A stretch of DNA of 64,000 nucleotides from Streptosporangium sp. NBC_01495 (GTDB lineage: Bacteria > Actinomycetota > Actinomycetes > Streptosporangiales > Streptosporangiaceae). The stretch is from NCBI RefSeq assembly GCF_036250735.1, contig NZ_CP109430.1:7626001-7690000 (forward strand), given 5' to 3'. A program made the translations under genes and the position numbers. The stretch's first letter is position 1; each line of letters begins with the position of its first letter. Of this stretch, positions 9,056 through 16,520 are shown one piece after another. The notes under the pieces were generated by a model. It saw nothing but the letters and a program-made list of their open reading frames with translations, was not told where the DNA came from and did not search any database.

Positions 9056-12000
9056 TCAGGCTCGCGGCTTCTCCCGCATCTCGAAGGTCTCGATGACGTC
9101 ATCGATCTTGATGTCGCTGTAGCCGACACCGATACCGCACTCGAACCCATCGCGGACCTCGGTCGCGTCGTCCTTGAAACGGCGCAGCGAGGAGACGGTG
9201 AGGTTGTCGGAGATGACGACCCCGCCGCGGATGATCCGGGCCTTGCTGTTGCGGACGATCGTGCCCGAGCGGACCAGAGCACCGGCGATGTTGCCGATCT
9301 TCGGCACCTTGAAGACCTCGCGGACTTCGGCGGTGCCCATCTGGACCTCTTCGAACTCCGGCTTGAGCATGCCCTTGAGGGCCGCCTCGATCTCCTCGAT
9401 CGCCTGGTAGATGACCGAGTAGTAGCGGATGTCGACGCCCTCGCGCTCGGCCAGGTCGCGCGCCCTGACCTCGGGACGCACGTTGAAGCCGATGATGACG
9501 GCGTTGTCGTCGGCGACCGCCAGGTTGACGTCGTACTCGGTGATCGCACCGACGGCGCGGTGGAGCACCCGCAGGCGCACCTCCTCGCCGACGTCGATCT
9601 TGAGCAGCGCGTCCTCCAGAGCCTCGACGGAACCGGAGACGTCGCCCTTGATGATGAGCTTGAGCTCGTCGACCTGGCCCTTCTCCATCTCGCTGAAGAG
9701 CTCTTCGAGGGTACGGCGACGGCCGGACTTGGCCATGTCCGCGATGCGCTTGCGCGCGGCGCGCTGCTGGGCGATCTGGCGCGCCATCCGGTCGTCGGTG
9801 ACGACGATGAAGTTGTCACCGGCTCCCGGCGTCGCGGTCAGACCGAGGACCATCACCGGACGGGACGGGTCGGCCTCCTGAATCGCCTCGCCCTTGTCGT
9901 CGAGCATCGCCCGGACGCGGCCGAAGGCCTCGCCACAGACGATCGAGTCGCCGACGTGAAGCGTGCCGCGCTGGACCAGCACGGTCGCGACCGGGCCGCG
10001 GCCCTTGTCGAGGTGCGCCTCGATGGCGACGCCCTGGGCGTCCATCGTGGCGTTGGCCCGCAGGTCGAGCTCGGCGTCCGCGGTGAGCAGGATGGCCTCG
10101 AGCAGCTGCTCGATGCCGGTCCCGTTCTTGGCGGAGATGTCGACGAACATCGTGCTGCCGCCGTACTCCTCGGCGACCAGACCGTACTCGGTGAGCTGGG
10201 CCCGCACCTTGCCCGGGTCCGCACCCTCCTTGTCGACCTTGTTGACCGCGACGACGATCGGCACGTCGGCCGCCTGGGCGTGGTTGAGCGCCTCGACGGT
10301 CTGCGGCTTCACGCCGTCGTCGGCCGCGACGACCAGGACGGCGATGTCGGTCACCTTGGCGCCTCGGGCACGCATGGCGGTGAACGCCTCGTGGCCCGGG
10401 GTGTCGATGAAGGTGATCTTCCGGTCTTCGCCCTCGTGCACGGTGGCGACCTGGTAGGCACCGATGTGCTGGGTGATGCCACCGGCCTCCCGCGCCACCT
10501 CGTTGGTGTTGCGGACGGCGTCGAGCAGCTTGGTCTTACCGTGGTCGACGTGACCCATGACGGTCACCACCGGCGGGCGCGCGACCAGGTCGGACTCGTC
10601 GCCCTCGTCCTCGCCGAACTCGATGTCGAAGGTCTCCAGGAGCTCGCGGTCCTCCTCCTCCGGGCTGACCACAAGCAGGTTGTAGTCGAGCTCGGCGGCC
10701 AGAAGCTGGAGCGTCTCCTCGTTGACCGACTGCGTGGCGGTCACCATCTCGCCCAGGTGCAGCATGATCTGCACCAGGGACGCCGGGATCGCGCCGATCT
10801 TGTCGGCGAAGTCCGACAGGGAGGCGCCGCGCGACAGGCGGATCGTCTGCCCGTTGCCGCGGGGAGCCTGCACGCCGCCGATCGCCGGGGCCTGCATGTT
10901 GTCGAACTCTTGACGCCGCTGACGCTTGGACTTGCGACCGCGGGTCGGGCGTCCTCCGGGACGGCCGAACGCGCCCGCGGTGCCTCCACCGCGACCACGG
11001 CCACCGCCACCGGGACGACCGGCGAAACCGCCGCCACCGCCACCGGGACCACCGGTTCCGGTGCCGGGACGGCCTGCGCCGCCACCGCCACCCGGGCGAC
11101 CGGCGAAACCGCCGCCGCCACCGGGACGACCGCCGCCACCGCCGGGACGGCCCGCGCCGCCACCGCCGCCGGGACGACCGGCACCCGCACCGCCACCGGG
11201 ACGGCCTGCGCCGCCACCGCCGCCACCGGGACCGGCGGGCCGGCCCTGGGGCATCATCATCGGGCTGGGACGCGGACCACCGGGACGCGGGCCACCGGGA
11301 CCACCGGCGCCGCCACCGGGACGCGGACCACCGGCACCGGGACCCGGACGCGGGCCACCGGATCCGGGCGGGCCCGAACGGGCGCCGGGCGGACGGGGAC
11401 CGGCGTTGTCGCGGTCCTGACGAGGACCGCGGTCCTCGCGGGGACCACCGGGACGCGGACCCCTGTCGCCGGGACCGCCCTCACGGCCGGGGCCACCGGG
11501 ACCACCGGGGCCGCCGGCGCGCGGCGGACGGGCCTGGCCCATGCCGCTGGCGTTCGACGAGAACGGGTTGTTGCCGGGGCGCGGGCCACGCGGGCCCGGA
11601 CGCGGACCGGGCTTGGGCGCACCGGCACCGGGGGCACCGGCTCCGGGCCTGGGGCCCGAAGGCGCTCCACCCGGACCGCCCGCGGGACGACCGCCCTCGG
11701 GACGCGCCTCGGGGCGCTGCGCGGGACCCGGACGCGGCGCGGGCCTGGGACCCGGCTTGGGACCGGGGCCGGAGGCCGCGGGGCGACCGCTGTCGGTGCG
11801 GGGCGCCTCGAACCGCGGTGCCTGCACCTGCGGCGGCTGCTGACGCGGCGGCTGCGGGGGCTGGACCGGCGGAGCCGGGGGAACGACCGGCGGGGCCTGC
11901 GGCGCGGGGGCCGCGGGACGAGCCGGTGCGGGCCCCGGACGAGGACCCGGCCTGGGGGCCGGTCCCGGCTTGGGGATTGATGTCGACGCCGAGGGGGCGC

Positions 12001-12238
12001 CGTTTGGCTGGCCGTCACCCGGCCGAGGGGCCGCCTGAGGCGGCCTGGGGCCTCTGCCCCTGTCGGACGAGCCCTTACTGGGGCCGCCCAAAGCTTCCGT
12101 GAGCCTGCGGACTACCGGTGCTTCGATAGTCGAGGACGCCGAACGCACGAACTCGCCCATCTCCTGGAGCTTGGCCATAACGACCTTGCTCTCCACACCG
12201 AACTCCTTGGCGAGCTCGTATACCCGGACCTTCGCCAC
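9056..12238 (-). CDS. infB: Translation initiation factor IF-2
   Basis: GTPase that places initiator tRNA on the 30S subunit and promotes subunit joining. 1060 residues. It starts with the IF2_N module (MAKVRVYELAKEFGVESKVVM), then about 400 residues of Gly/Pro/Arg repeats, a second IF2_N-like segment, and the G domain with GHVDHGKTKLLD, DTPGHEAF and NKVDK, followed by domains II-IV. The GTG start at 12238 has AAGGGAG four bases upstream. The very GC-rich, strongly repetitive linker at about 10.95-12.0 kb is usual for actinomycete IF-2 and creates long open frames on the opposite strand. Confidence 0.97.
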   Translation of the reverse strand: MAKVRVYELAKEFGVESKVVMAKLQEMGEFVRSASSTIEAPVVRRLTEALGGPSKGSSDRGRGPRPPQAAPRPGDGQPNGAPSASTSIPKPGPAPRPGPRPGPAPARPAAPAPQAPPVVPPAPPVQPPQPPRQQPPQVQAPRFEAPRTDSGRPAASGPGPKPGPRPAPRPGPAQRPEARPEGGRPAGGPGGAPSGPRPGAGAPGAGAPKPGPRPGPRGPRPGNNPFSSNASGMGQARPPRAGGPGGPGGPGREGGPGDRGPRPGGPREDRGPRQDRDNAGPRPPGARSGPPGSGGPRPGPGAGGPRPGGGAGGPGGPRPGGPRPSPMMMPQGRPAGPGGGGGGAGRPGGGAGAGRPGGGGGAGRPGGGGGRPGGGGGFAGRPGGGGGAGRPGTGTGGPGGGGGGFAGRPGGGGRGRGGGTAGAFGRPGGRPTRGRKSKRQRRQEFDNMQAPAIGGVQAPRGNGQTIRLSRGASLSDFADKIGAIPASLVQIMLHLGEMVTATQSVNEETLQLLAAELDYNLLVVSPEEEDRELLETFDIEFGEDEGDESDLVARPPVVTVMGHVDHGKTKLLDAVRNTNEVAREAGGITQHIGAYQVATVHEGEDRKITFIDTPGHEAFTAMRARGAKVTDIAVLVVAADDGVKPQTVEALNHAQAADVPIVVAVNKVDKEGADPGKVRAQLTEYGLVAEEYGGSTMFVDISAKNGTGIEQLLEAILLTADAELDLRANATMDAQGVAIEAHLDKGRGPVATVLVQRGTLHVGDSIVCGEAFGRVRAMLDDKGEAIQEADPSRPVMVLGLTATPGAGDNFIVVTDDRMARQIAQQRAARKRIADMAKSGRRRTLEELFSEMEKGQVDELKLIIKGDVSGSVEALEDALLKIDVGEEVRLRVLHRAVGAITEYDVNLAVADDNAVIIGFNVRPEVRARDLAEREGVDIRYYSVIYQAIEEIEAALKGMLKPEFEEVQMGTAEVREVFKVPKIGNIAGALVRSGTIVRNSKARIIRGGVVISDNLTVSSLRRFKDDATEVRDGFECGIGVGYSDIKIDDVIETFEMREKPRA

Positions 12239-12381
12239 TGCACTCCCTTGTCTCGGCCCGGGAGGCTGTGCCGCCGGACCGTCGTTACGTTGACGTACTC
12301 ATCGCCGCATGCTCATCAGGCGCTCATAGCTATCTGACCAGCCCATCAAATCGGCGTCCTACATGACAGTCGGTAACCATT

Positions 12382-12684
12382 TCACCCGATCCTTTCAGCC
12401 TGTTGCTCTTCCAGGTGGCCGCGCAGCCGCGACAGGTCGAGCGCCTCCGCGACGCGAAAAGCACGCGGAAACGCTCGGCGACGCTCTGCGAGTTCGAGAC
12501 AGCTCAGGGTGGGATGCAGTGAAGCACCACGCCCATGGAGCCGTCTTCGCAGGTCAGGGACGATAACGCCCTCGACCACCACCAGGCGGAGCAGCTCGGA
12601 GGAAACCGTGCGAACCCGGCACCCCACACAAGTTCTCAGTGGGGCAGCCTGGCCACCATATTCCAGCTTACCGTGTGGGCGCAT
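12382..12684 (-). CDS. YlxR family RNA-binding protein (DUF448)
   Basis: A 100-residue YlxR protein. The diagnostic RTCVGCR block at residues 17-23, the RLVVVEG strand and GRGASLHPTLSCLELA are visible. YlxR proteins bind RNA or RNase P and modulate expression. It lies between nusA and infB as in most Gram-positive genomes. The ATG at 12684 starts inside nusA (17-base overlap), so the two are translationally linked; a start nearer the RTCVGCR motif cannot be excluded. Confidence 0.9.
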   Translation of the reverse strand: MRPHGKLEYGGQAAPLRTCVGCRVRTVSSELLRLVVVEGVIVPDLRRRLHGRGASLHPTLSCLELAERRRAFPRAFRVAEALDLSRLRGHLEEQQAERIG

Positions 12685-13675
12685 CTGCGGAACCGGCCGC
12701 GTCCCCCGGCTGGGTGTCGGGACGGATGTCGATCCGCCAGCCGGTGAGGCGGGCGGCCAGCCGGGCGTTCTGCCCCTCCTTGCCGATGGCGAGGGAGAGC
12801 TGGTAGTCCGGCACGGTCACACGCGCGGCGCGACCGTCGAAATCGATCACCTCTACGTGGGAAACGCGGGCCGGAGACAGGGCATTCCCCACGAAATCCG
12901 CGGGATCCTCCGACCAGTCGATAATGTCGATCTTCTCGCCGTGCAGCTCCGTCATCACGTTGCGTACCCGCGAGCCCATCGGGCCGATGCAGGCGCCCTT
13001 GGCGTTCACCCCCGGGCGCCGGGACCGGACCGCGAGCTTGGTGCGGTGACCGGCCTCGCGGGCGACGGCGGCGATCTCGACCGTACCGTCGGCGATCTCG
13101 GGCACCTCCAGCGCGAAGAGCTTCTTCACCAGGCCGGGGTGGGTGCGCGACAGCGTCACCGAGGGGCCCTTGTGGCCCTTCTTGACCTGCACCACGTAGC
13201 AGCGGATGCGGTCTCCGTGGACGTACTCCTCGCCCGGGACCTGCTCGCTGTGCGGCAGCACCGCCTCGATCTTGCCCAGGTCGACCAGGACGACCCTCGG
13301 GTCCTTGCCCTGCTGGATGACCCCGGCCACCAGCTCACCCTCGCGGCTGGCGAACTCACCGAAGTTGATCTCGTCCTCGGCGTCGCGGAGCTGCTGCAGG
13401 ATGACCTGCTTGGCCGTGGTCGCGGCGATGCGGCTGAAGTTGCCCGGGGTGTCGTCGAACTCCCTGAGCACCTCCCCGCTCTCGTCGTCGAGTTCGGCGG
13501 CGAAGATGGTCACGTGCCCGGACTTGCGGTCGAGCTCGGCACGCGCCTTGGCCGCCGCGCCCTCGCTCCGGAAATATGCGATCAGCAGCGCGTCCTCGAT
13601 CGCCTTGACGACCAGGTCGAAGGAGATGTCCTTCTCCCGCTCCAGGCTGCGCAGGACGCTCATGTCGATGTCCAC
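12668..13675 (-). CDS. nusA: Transcription termination/antitermination factor NusA
   Basis: Binds RNA polymerase and nascent RNA, controlling pausing, termination and antitermination. 335 residues: N-terminal RNAP-binding domain, S1 domain (GELVAGVIQQGKDPRVVLVD), then two KH domains with NAKGACIGPMGSRVRNVM and LSLAIGKEGQNARLAARLTG. It lacks the C-terminal acidic repeats of enterobacterial NusA, normal for actinobacteria. GTG 13675 has GGGGGAA upstream. It follows rimP by 12 bp. Confidence 0.95.
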   Translation of the reverse strand: MDIDMSVLRSLEREKDISFDLVVKAIEDALLIAYFRSEGAAAKARAELDRKSGHVTIFAAELDDESGEVLREFDDTPGNFSRIAATTAKQVILQQLRDAEDEINFGEFASREGELVAGVIQQGKDPRVVLVDLGKIEAVLPHSEQVPGEEYVHGDRIRCYVVQVKKGHKGPSVTLSRTHPGLVKKLFALEVPEIADGTVEIAAVAREAGHRTKLAVRSRRPGVNAKGACIGPMGSRVRNVMTELHGEKIDIIDWSEDPADFVGNALSPARVSHVEVIDFDGRAARVTVPDYQLSLAIGKEGQNARLAARLTGWRIDIRPDTQPGDAAGSADAPTR

Positions 13676-13687
13676 GAGGCTTCCCCC

Positions 13688-14188
13688 TTAGCCCTCGTCG
13701 CCGTCTTCGCCGTCGTCTTCGGCGTCGTCGAGCCGGCGGAATTCCACCTGCACCCGTCCTCGGGTCAGGTCCTCATAGTCGATGCGGCGCGGCGCGCCGT
13801 CGACGTCCAGCTCCACGCCGGTCTCGTCGGTGGCGACGATCCGGCCCTCCACGGCGGTGCCGTCCCGCAGGTCGGCCTTGACCAGCCTCTTCACCGCACG
13901 GCGCCAGTGGCGCGGCTCGGTGAGCGGGCGGTCGACTCCCGGAGAGGAGACCTCCAGCACGTACGGGGTGGCCCCCATCGCCTCGTCGGCGTCCAGCGTC
14001 GCGGAGACGGCGTGGCTGACCTCCGCTACGTCGTCGAGGCTCACGCCGCCGTCACGGTCGACCACGACACGCAGCAGCCGCCGCTTGCCCGCGGGGGTGA
14101 CCGTGACGTCCTCCAAGTCGAGCCCTTCGGCTTCGACGACAGGTTCCAGAAGCTCCATCAGGCGGTCGCGGGATGTGGCGCTGCCCAT
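13688..14188 (-). CDS. rimP: Ribosome maturation factor RimP
   Basis: Needed for 30S maturation. 166 residues: the N-terminal alpha/beta domain starts LMELLEPVVEAEGLDLEDV and contains LEVSSPGVDRPLTEPRHW, the family signature; an SH3-like C-terminal domain and an acidic tail follow. ATG 14188 with GGGAGG five bases upstream. First gene of the rimP-nusA-ylxR-infB operon, so a promoter should lie in the gap shared with the divergent lipoprotein gene. Confidence 0.93.
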   Translation of the reverse strand: MGSATSRDRLMELLEPVVEAEGLDLEDVTVTPAGKRRLLRVVVDRDGGVSLDDVAEVSHAVSATLDADEAMGATPYVLEVSSPGVDRPLTEPRHWRRAVKRLVKADLRDGTAVEGRIVATDETGVELDVDGAPRRIDYEDLTRGRVQVEFRRLDDAEDDGEDGDEG

Positions 14189-14379
14189 GCCGACCTCCCA
14201 TTGTCACGATCTCAGCCGGGCGGACCTCGCCCATGCGATTAACCAGCCTATCCACACCAGGGCGTAGAAACAGCGCCACTCGGTGTGGCGGAGCCGCCCG
14301 AGAAGCGAGGTGAGTGCCATTATTCCAAGCCCGTACGATGCTAAGTGCGTCAGCTGCCGACACAGAACCGGAGGTCGTC

Positions 14380-14871
14380 GTGCGTTCCGTCTCCCGGCGC
14401 GCCCTGCTGCGGGGCGGCGCTCTCGGGGTGGCAGCCGCGACGGTCGCGGGGTGCGCCACCGAGGAACGGGTGCCGCCGCCCGTGGCCGCGCCGCCCGACC
14501 CCGAGACGCTGCTCCTGCGTGAGCTGATCGCGGGCAAGGAGCGGACCGTCGCGCTGTACGCCTCGGCCGCCTCGCCCCGGCTCGAACCCTTCAGGCAGCG
14601 GCACGAGGCCCATCTGGCCGAGCTCCGCCGCCGCCTCCCGCCCGCCCCGGCGTCCGCGGCCTCGACCCCCGCGCCGTCGCCCACGCCGTCTCCGTCCGGG
14701 AGCGCGGCTCAGGGCGGCGCGTCGGTACGGACCCTGCGCAACCTGGAACGCAGGGCCGCGGCGCTGCGCACCCGCCAGGTCGCGGGGGTGTCGCCCCCGC
14801 TCGCCCAGCTGCTCGCGTCCATCGGCGCCTGCGAGGCCGCGCACGCCCTGGCCCTGTCGAGGCCGTTGTGA
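14380..14871 (+). CDS. Tat-exported lipoprotein, function unknown
   Basis: About 163 residues. The N-terminus carries a twin-arginine motif (SRRALLRGG) followed by a hydrophobic stretch and a lipobox VAGC with Cys25, so the protein is probably a Tat-exported, lipid-anchored protein. The mature part is helical with a Pro/Ser/Ala-rich spacer (about residues 88-110). The GTG at 14380 is chosen because GGAGG at 14370-14374 is five bases upstream and the signal peptide then begins properly. It overlaps the DUF4439 gene by GTGA, suggesting the two products work together at the cell surface. Confidence 0.8.
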   Translation: MRSVSRRALLRGGALGVAAATVAGCATEERVPPPVAAPPDPETLLLRELIAGKERTVALYASAASPRLEPFRQRHEAHLAELRRRLPPAPASAASTPAPSPTPSPSGSAAQGGASVRTLRNLERRAAALRTRQVAGVSPPLAQLLASIGACEAAHALALSRPL

Positions 14872-15350
14872 GAGGCGCTTCTGGGTCCGGCGCGAGGGCC
14901 GATCAGGGCCTCGGCGCGGCGCTGGCGGCCGAGCACGCCGCCGTGTACGCGTACGGGGTCCTGGGGGCCAGGACCACGGGCAGGCTTCGCGTGGCGATGA
15001 CGACGGCCTACAACGCCCACCGGGCCCACCGCGACCGGCTCCGCACCATGGTCATCGCGGCGGGCGGCACGCCCGCCGAGCCGAAGGCGGTCTACGAGCT
15101 CCCGGTCACGCCGTCCAGCCCGGCCCAGGCGGTGGAGCTGGCCGTGCTGGTCGAGCGGGGGGTGACCGGCGCCTACCTGGAGCTGGCGGCGTCCGCGGAC
15201 ACCACCCTGCGCGAGATGGCCGCGCTGGTCATGCAGGAGTGCACCACCCGCTCCTACAGCCTGCGTCCAGAGATCGAGGCCTTTCCCGGCATGCCGCCCC
15301 GGACGGCGCCGGAACCCACTGCCACCCCCACGGCGACCACGTCCCAGTGA
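14868..15350 (+). CDS. DUF4439 ferritin-like protein
   Basis: A 160-residue protein with the DUF4439 ferritin-like four-helix pattern: LAAEHAAVYAYGVLGAR, then AYNAHRAHRDRLRTMV, and ELAVLVERGVTGAYLEL later. Family members resemble di-iron ferritin-like proteins, but I cannot confirm all metal ligands. No signal peptide is seen, although the partner lipoprotein gene overlaps its start (GTG 14868). The C-terminal PTATPTATT tail is low-complexity, and its DNA leads into a degenerate repeat array that starts at the stop codon. Confidence 0.82.
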   Translation: MRGASGSGARADQGLGAALAAEHAAVYAYGVLGARTTGRLRVAMTTAYNAHRAHRDRLRTMVIAAGGTPAEPKAVYELPVTPSSPAQAVELAVLVERGVTGAYLELAASADTTLREMAALVMQECTTRSYSLRPEIEAFPGMPPRTAPEPTATPTATTSQ

Positions 15351-15481
15351 GCGTCCGAAGGCACGTGCTTCTCATCGCGACCGCGTCCCGGTGATCGTCC
15401 GAGACCACCGGCCCCCACCGCGGCCGCGTCCCGGTGACCATCCGAAGCCACCGGCCACCGCGGCCACGTCCCGGTGACGTT
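15332..15481 (+). repeat. Stop-anchored tandem repeat after the DUF4439 gene (about 42 bp x 4)
   Basis: Four degenerate copies of a unit built around CGxCCxCGTCCCxGTGA. The GTGA positions are 15347 (the gene's real stop), 15391, 15434 and 15474, so spacings are 44, 43 and 40 bp. The first copy is the coding 3' end itself. Together with the following 190 bp up to the DUF4236 gene it fills the 317-bp gap at 15351-15667, where I see nothing else. Confidence 0.8.
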
Positions 15482-15667
15482 TCCCGCCGGTTTTCGCGGG
15501 TGGCCGCCTTCCGGCGGAAGCGCGGGAATCGGACTGGTCAGCGTGGAAATCGATCTCTGATGAGGGGCTCCGAATTCGCGAGCCGCGATTCAAACCCGCT
15601 TTCGACCATGTTTGCACCGCGTCTGCCGGGTAGCTGAGTCTCGCGAAATACGCCTAAGGAGGAAGTA

Positions 15668-15865
15668 ATGGGCTGGGGATACCGGAAATCCATGAAGTTC
15701 GGTCCGTTCCGTCTTAACCTTTCGCGGAGCGGAGTGGGTCACAGCTGGGGAAACCGCGCCTTCAGAGTCACCAAGACGGCCGATGGGCGCCGCACTCTGA
15801 GCGTCAACCTTCCCGGTGGCTTCCACTGGCGCAAGACGCTCAGCGGTAACGGCAGCCGTCGCTGA
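15668..15865 (+). CDS. DUF4236 protein, first of a tandem pair
   Basis: A 65-residue DUF4236 protein: MGWGYRKSMKFGPFRLNLS, SGVGHSWGNRAFRVT and VNLPGGFHW. This short beta-rich domain is found alone or at the N-terminus of larger bacterial proteins; its function is unknown. ATG 15668 has AAGGAGG eight bases upstream, a strong site for such a small protein. The second copy begins about 84 bp downstream and is about 60% identical by eye. Confidence 0.8.
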   Translation: MGWGYRKSMKFGPFRLNLSRSGVGHSWGNRAFRVTKTADGRRTLSVNLPGGFHWRKTLSGNGSRR

Positions 15866-15948
15866 TGGGCATTACCCGGGAACCGTTCGCGGGCGCCGCT
15901 CGTTCTCATGACACGACGCGACGTTTCGGGGAGTCCGGGGAGAAGGCA

Positions 15949-16158
15949 ATGGGCTGGGGATACAGGAAGTCGATCAAAGTCGGTCCCTTCAGGATCGATC
16001 TGTCCCCGCGAGGGGTCGGCCACAGCTTCGGCAATCGCAGATTTCACGTCACCAGAACTCCTGACGGCCGCAAATACGTGACCGTCAACCTGCCGGGCGG
16101 GTTCCACGTGGGCAAGGCGATCGGCCGGAGCTCCCGGCATCGTCACCACCACTACTGA
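15949..16158 (+). CDS. DUF4236 protein, second of a tandem pair
   Basis: 69 residues, paralogous to the gene before it: MGWGYRKSIKVGPFRIDLS, RGVGHSFGNRRFHVT and VNLPGGFHVGK align one to one, with a His-rich end (RHRHHHY). I chose ATG 15949 because it restores the paralogous start and GGAGAAGG lies just upstream; the frame is open back to 15865. It is followed by a perfect 18-bp-stem hairpin. A tandem duplication is the simplest origin. Confidence 0.8.
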   Translation: MGWGYRKSIKVGPFRIDLSPRGVGHSFGNRRFHVTRTPDGRKYVTVNLPGGFHVGKAIGRSSRHRHHHY

Positions 16159-16177
16159 CGCGGGGCCGTACACATGG

Positions 16178-16215
16178 GAGAGCGGCGCACCCCTTCGAAG
16201 GGGTGCGCCGCTCTC
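16178..16215. terminator. Perfect 18-bp palindromic terminator
   Basis: GAGAGCGGCGCACCCCTT and its exact complement AAGGGGTGCGCCGCTCTC flank a two-base centre. It lies 20 bp past the second DUF4236 gene and between convergent genes, so it may terminate both strands, although the proS repeat array separates it from proS. No T-run on either side. Confidence 0.8.
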
Positions 16216-16298
16216 ACGCGTTCGGGGTGACGCGCCTCTCCGGGTCCATCCGGCCCGGTTCCGTCCAGTCGTGGCTCGATCCTCGCTCTCCCGGTGCC

Positions 16299-16520
16299 GG
16301 GGATCACTCCCGGCAGGCGTCGGGGATCACCTTCGGCGGGGCCGAGGTCCCCGGGCCGCGCGGGGTCACCCTCGGCGGCCCGGGGTCACCCCCGGCAGCG
16401 TCCGGATCACCTTCGGCGGGCCGAGGTCATTCCCGAAGGCACAGCCTCACCCTGGCGGGCGCCCGGGATCTCCTCCGGCAGGCGCCCTGGGTCCCCCTTG
16501 GCACGCCGGGATCATCCCTG
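16299..16520 (-). repeat. Stop-anchored degenerate repeat after proS (about 20-23 bp x 11)
   Basis: Read on the minus strand, the proS end (GCCTGCCAGGGATGATCCC, with the TGA stop) is followed by about ten related units with the rough consensus CGCCTGCCGGGGGTGATCCC. Most keep the GTGATCC or GTGACCC core, so the stop codon is copied repeatedly. The array fills most of the 353-bp gap at 16159-16511. It is not CRISPR: there are no conserved repeats separated by unique spacers. Confidence 0.75.

Noticed and set aside
9560..11980. An 806-codon open frame on the plus strand
   Set aside because: It is antisense to infB, and its Thr/Gly/Ala-rich composition is the shadow of the IF-2 Gly/Pro/Arg repeats.
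16299..16520. CRISPR array
   Set aside because: Units are 20-23 bp, directly adjacent and diverged, with no spacers and no cas genes nearby. The same holds for the other arrays.
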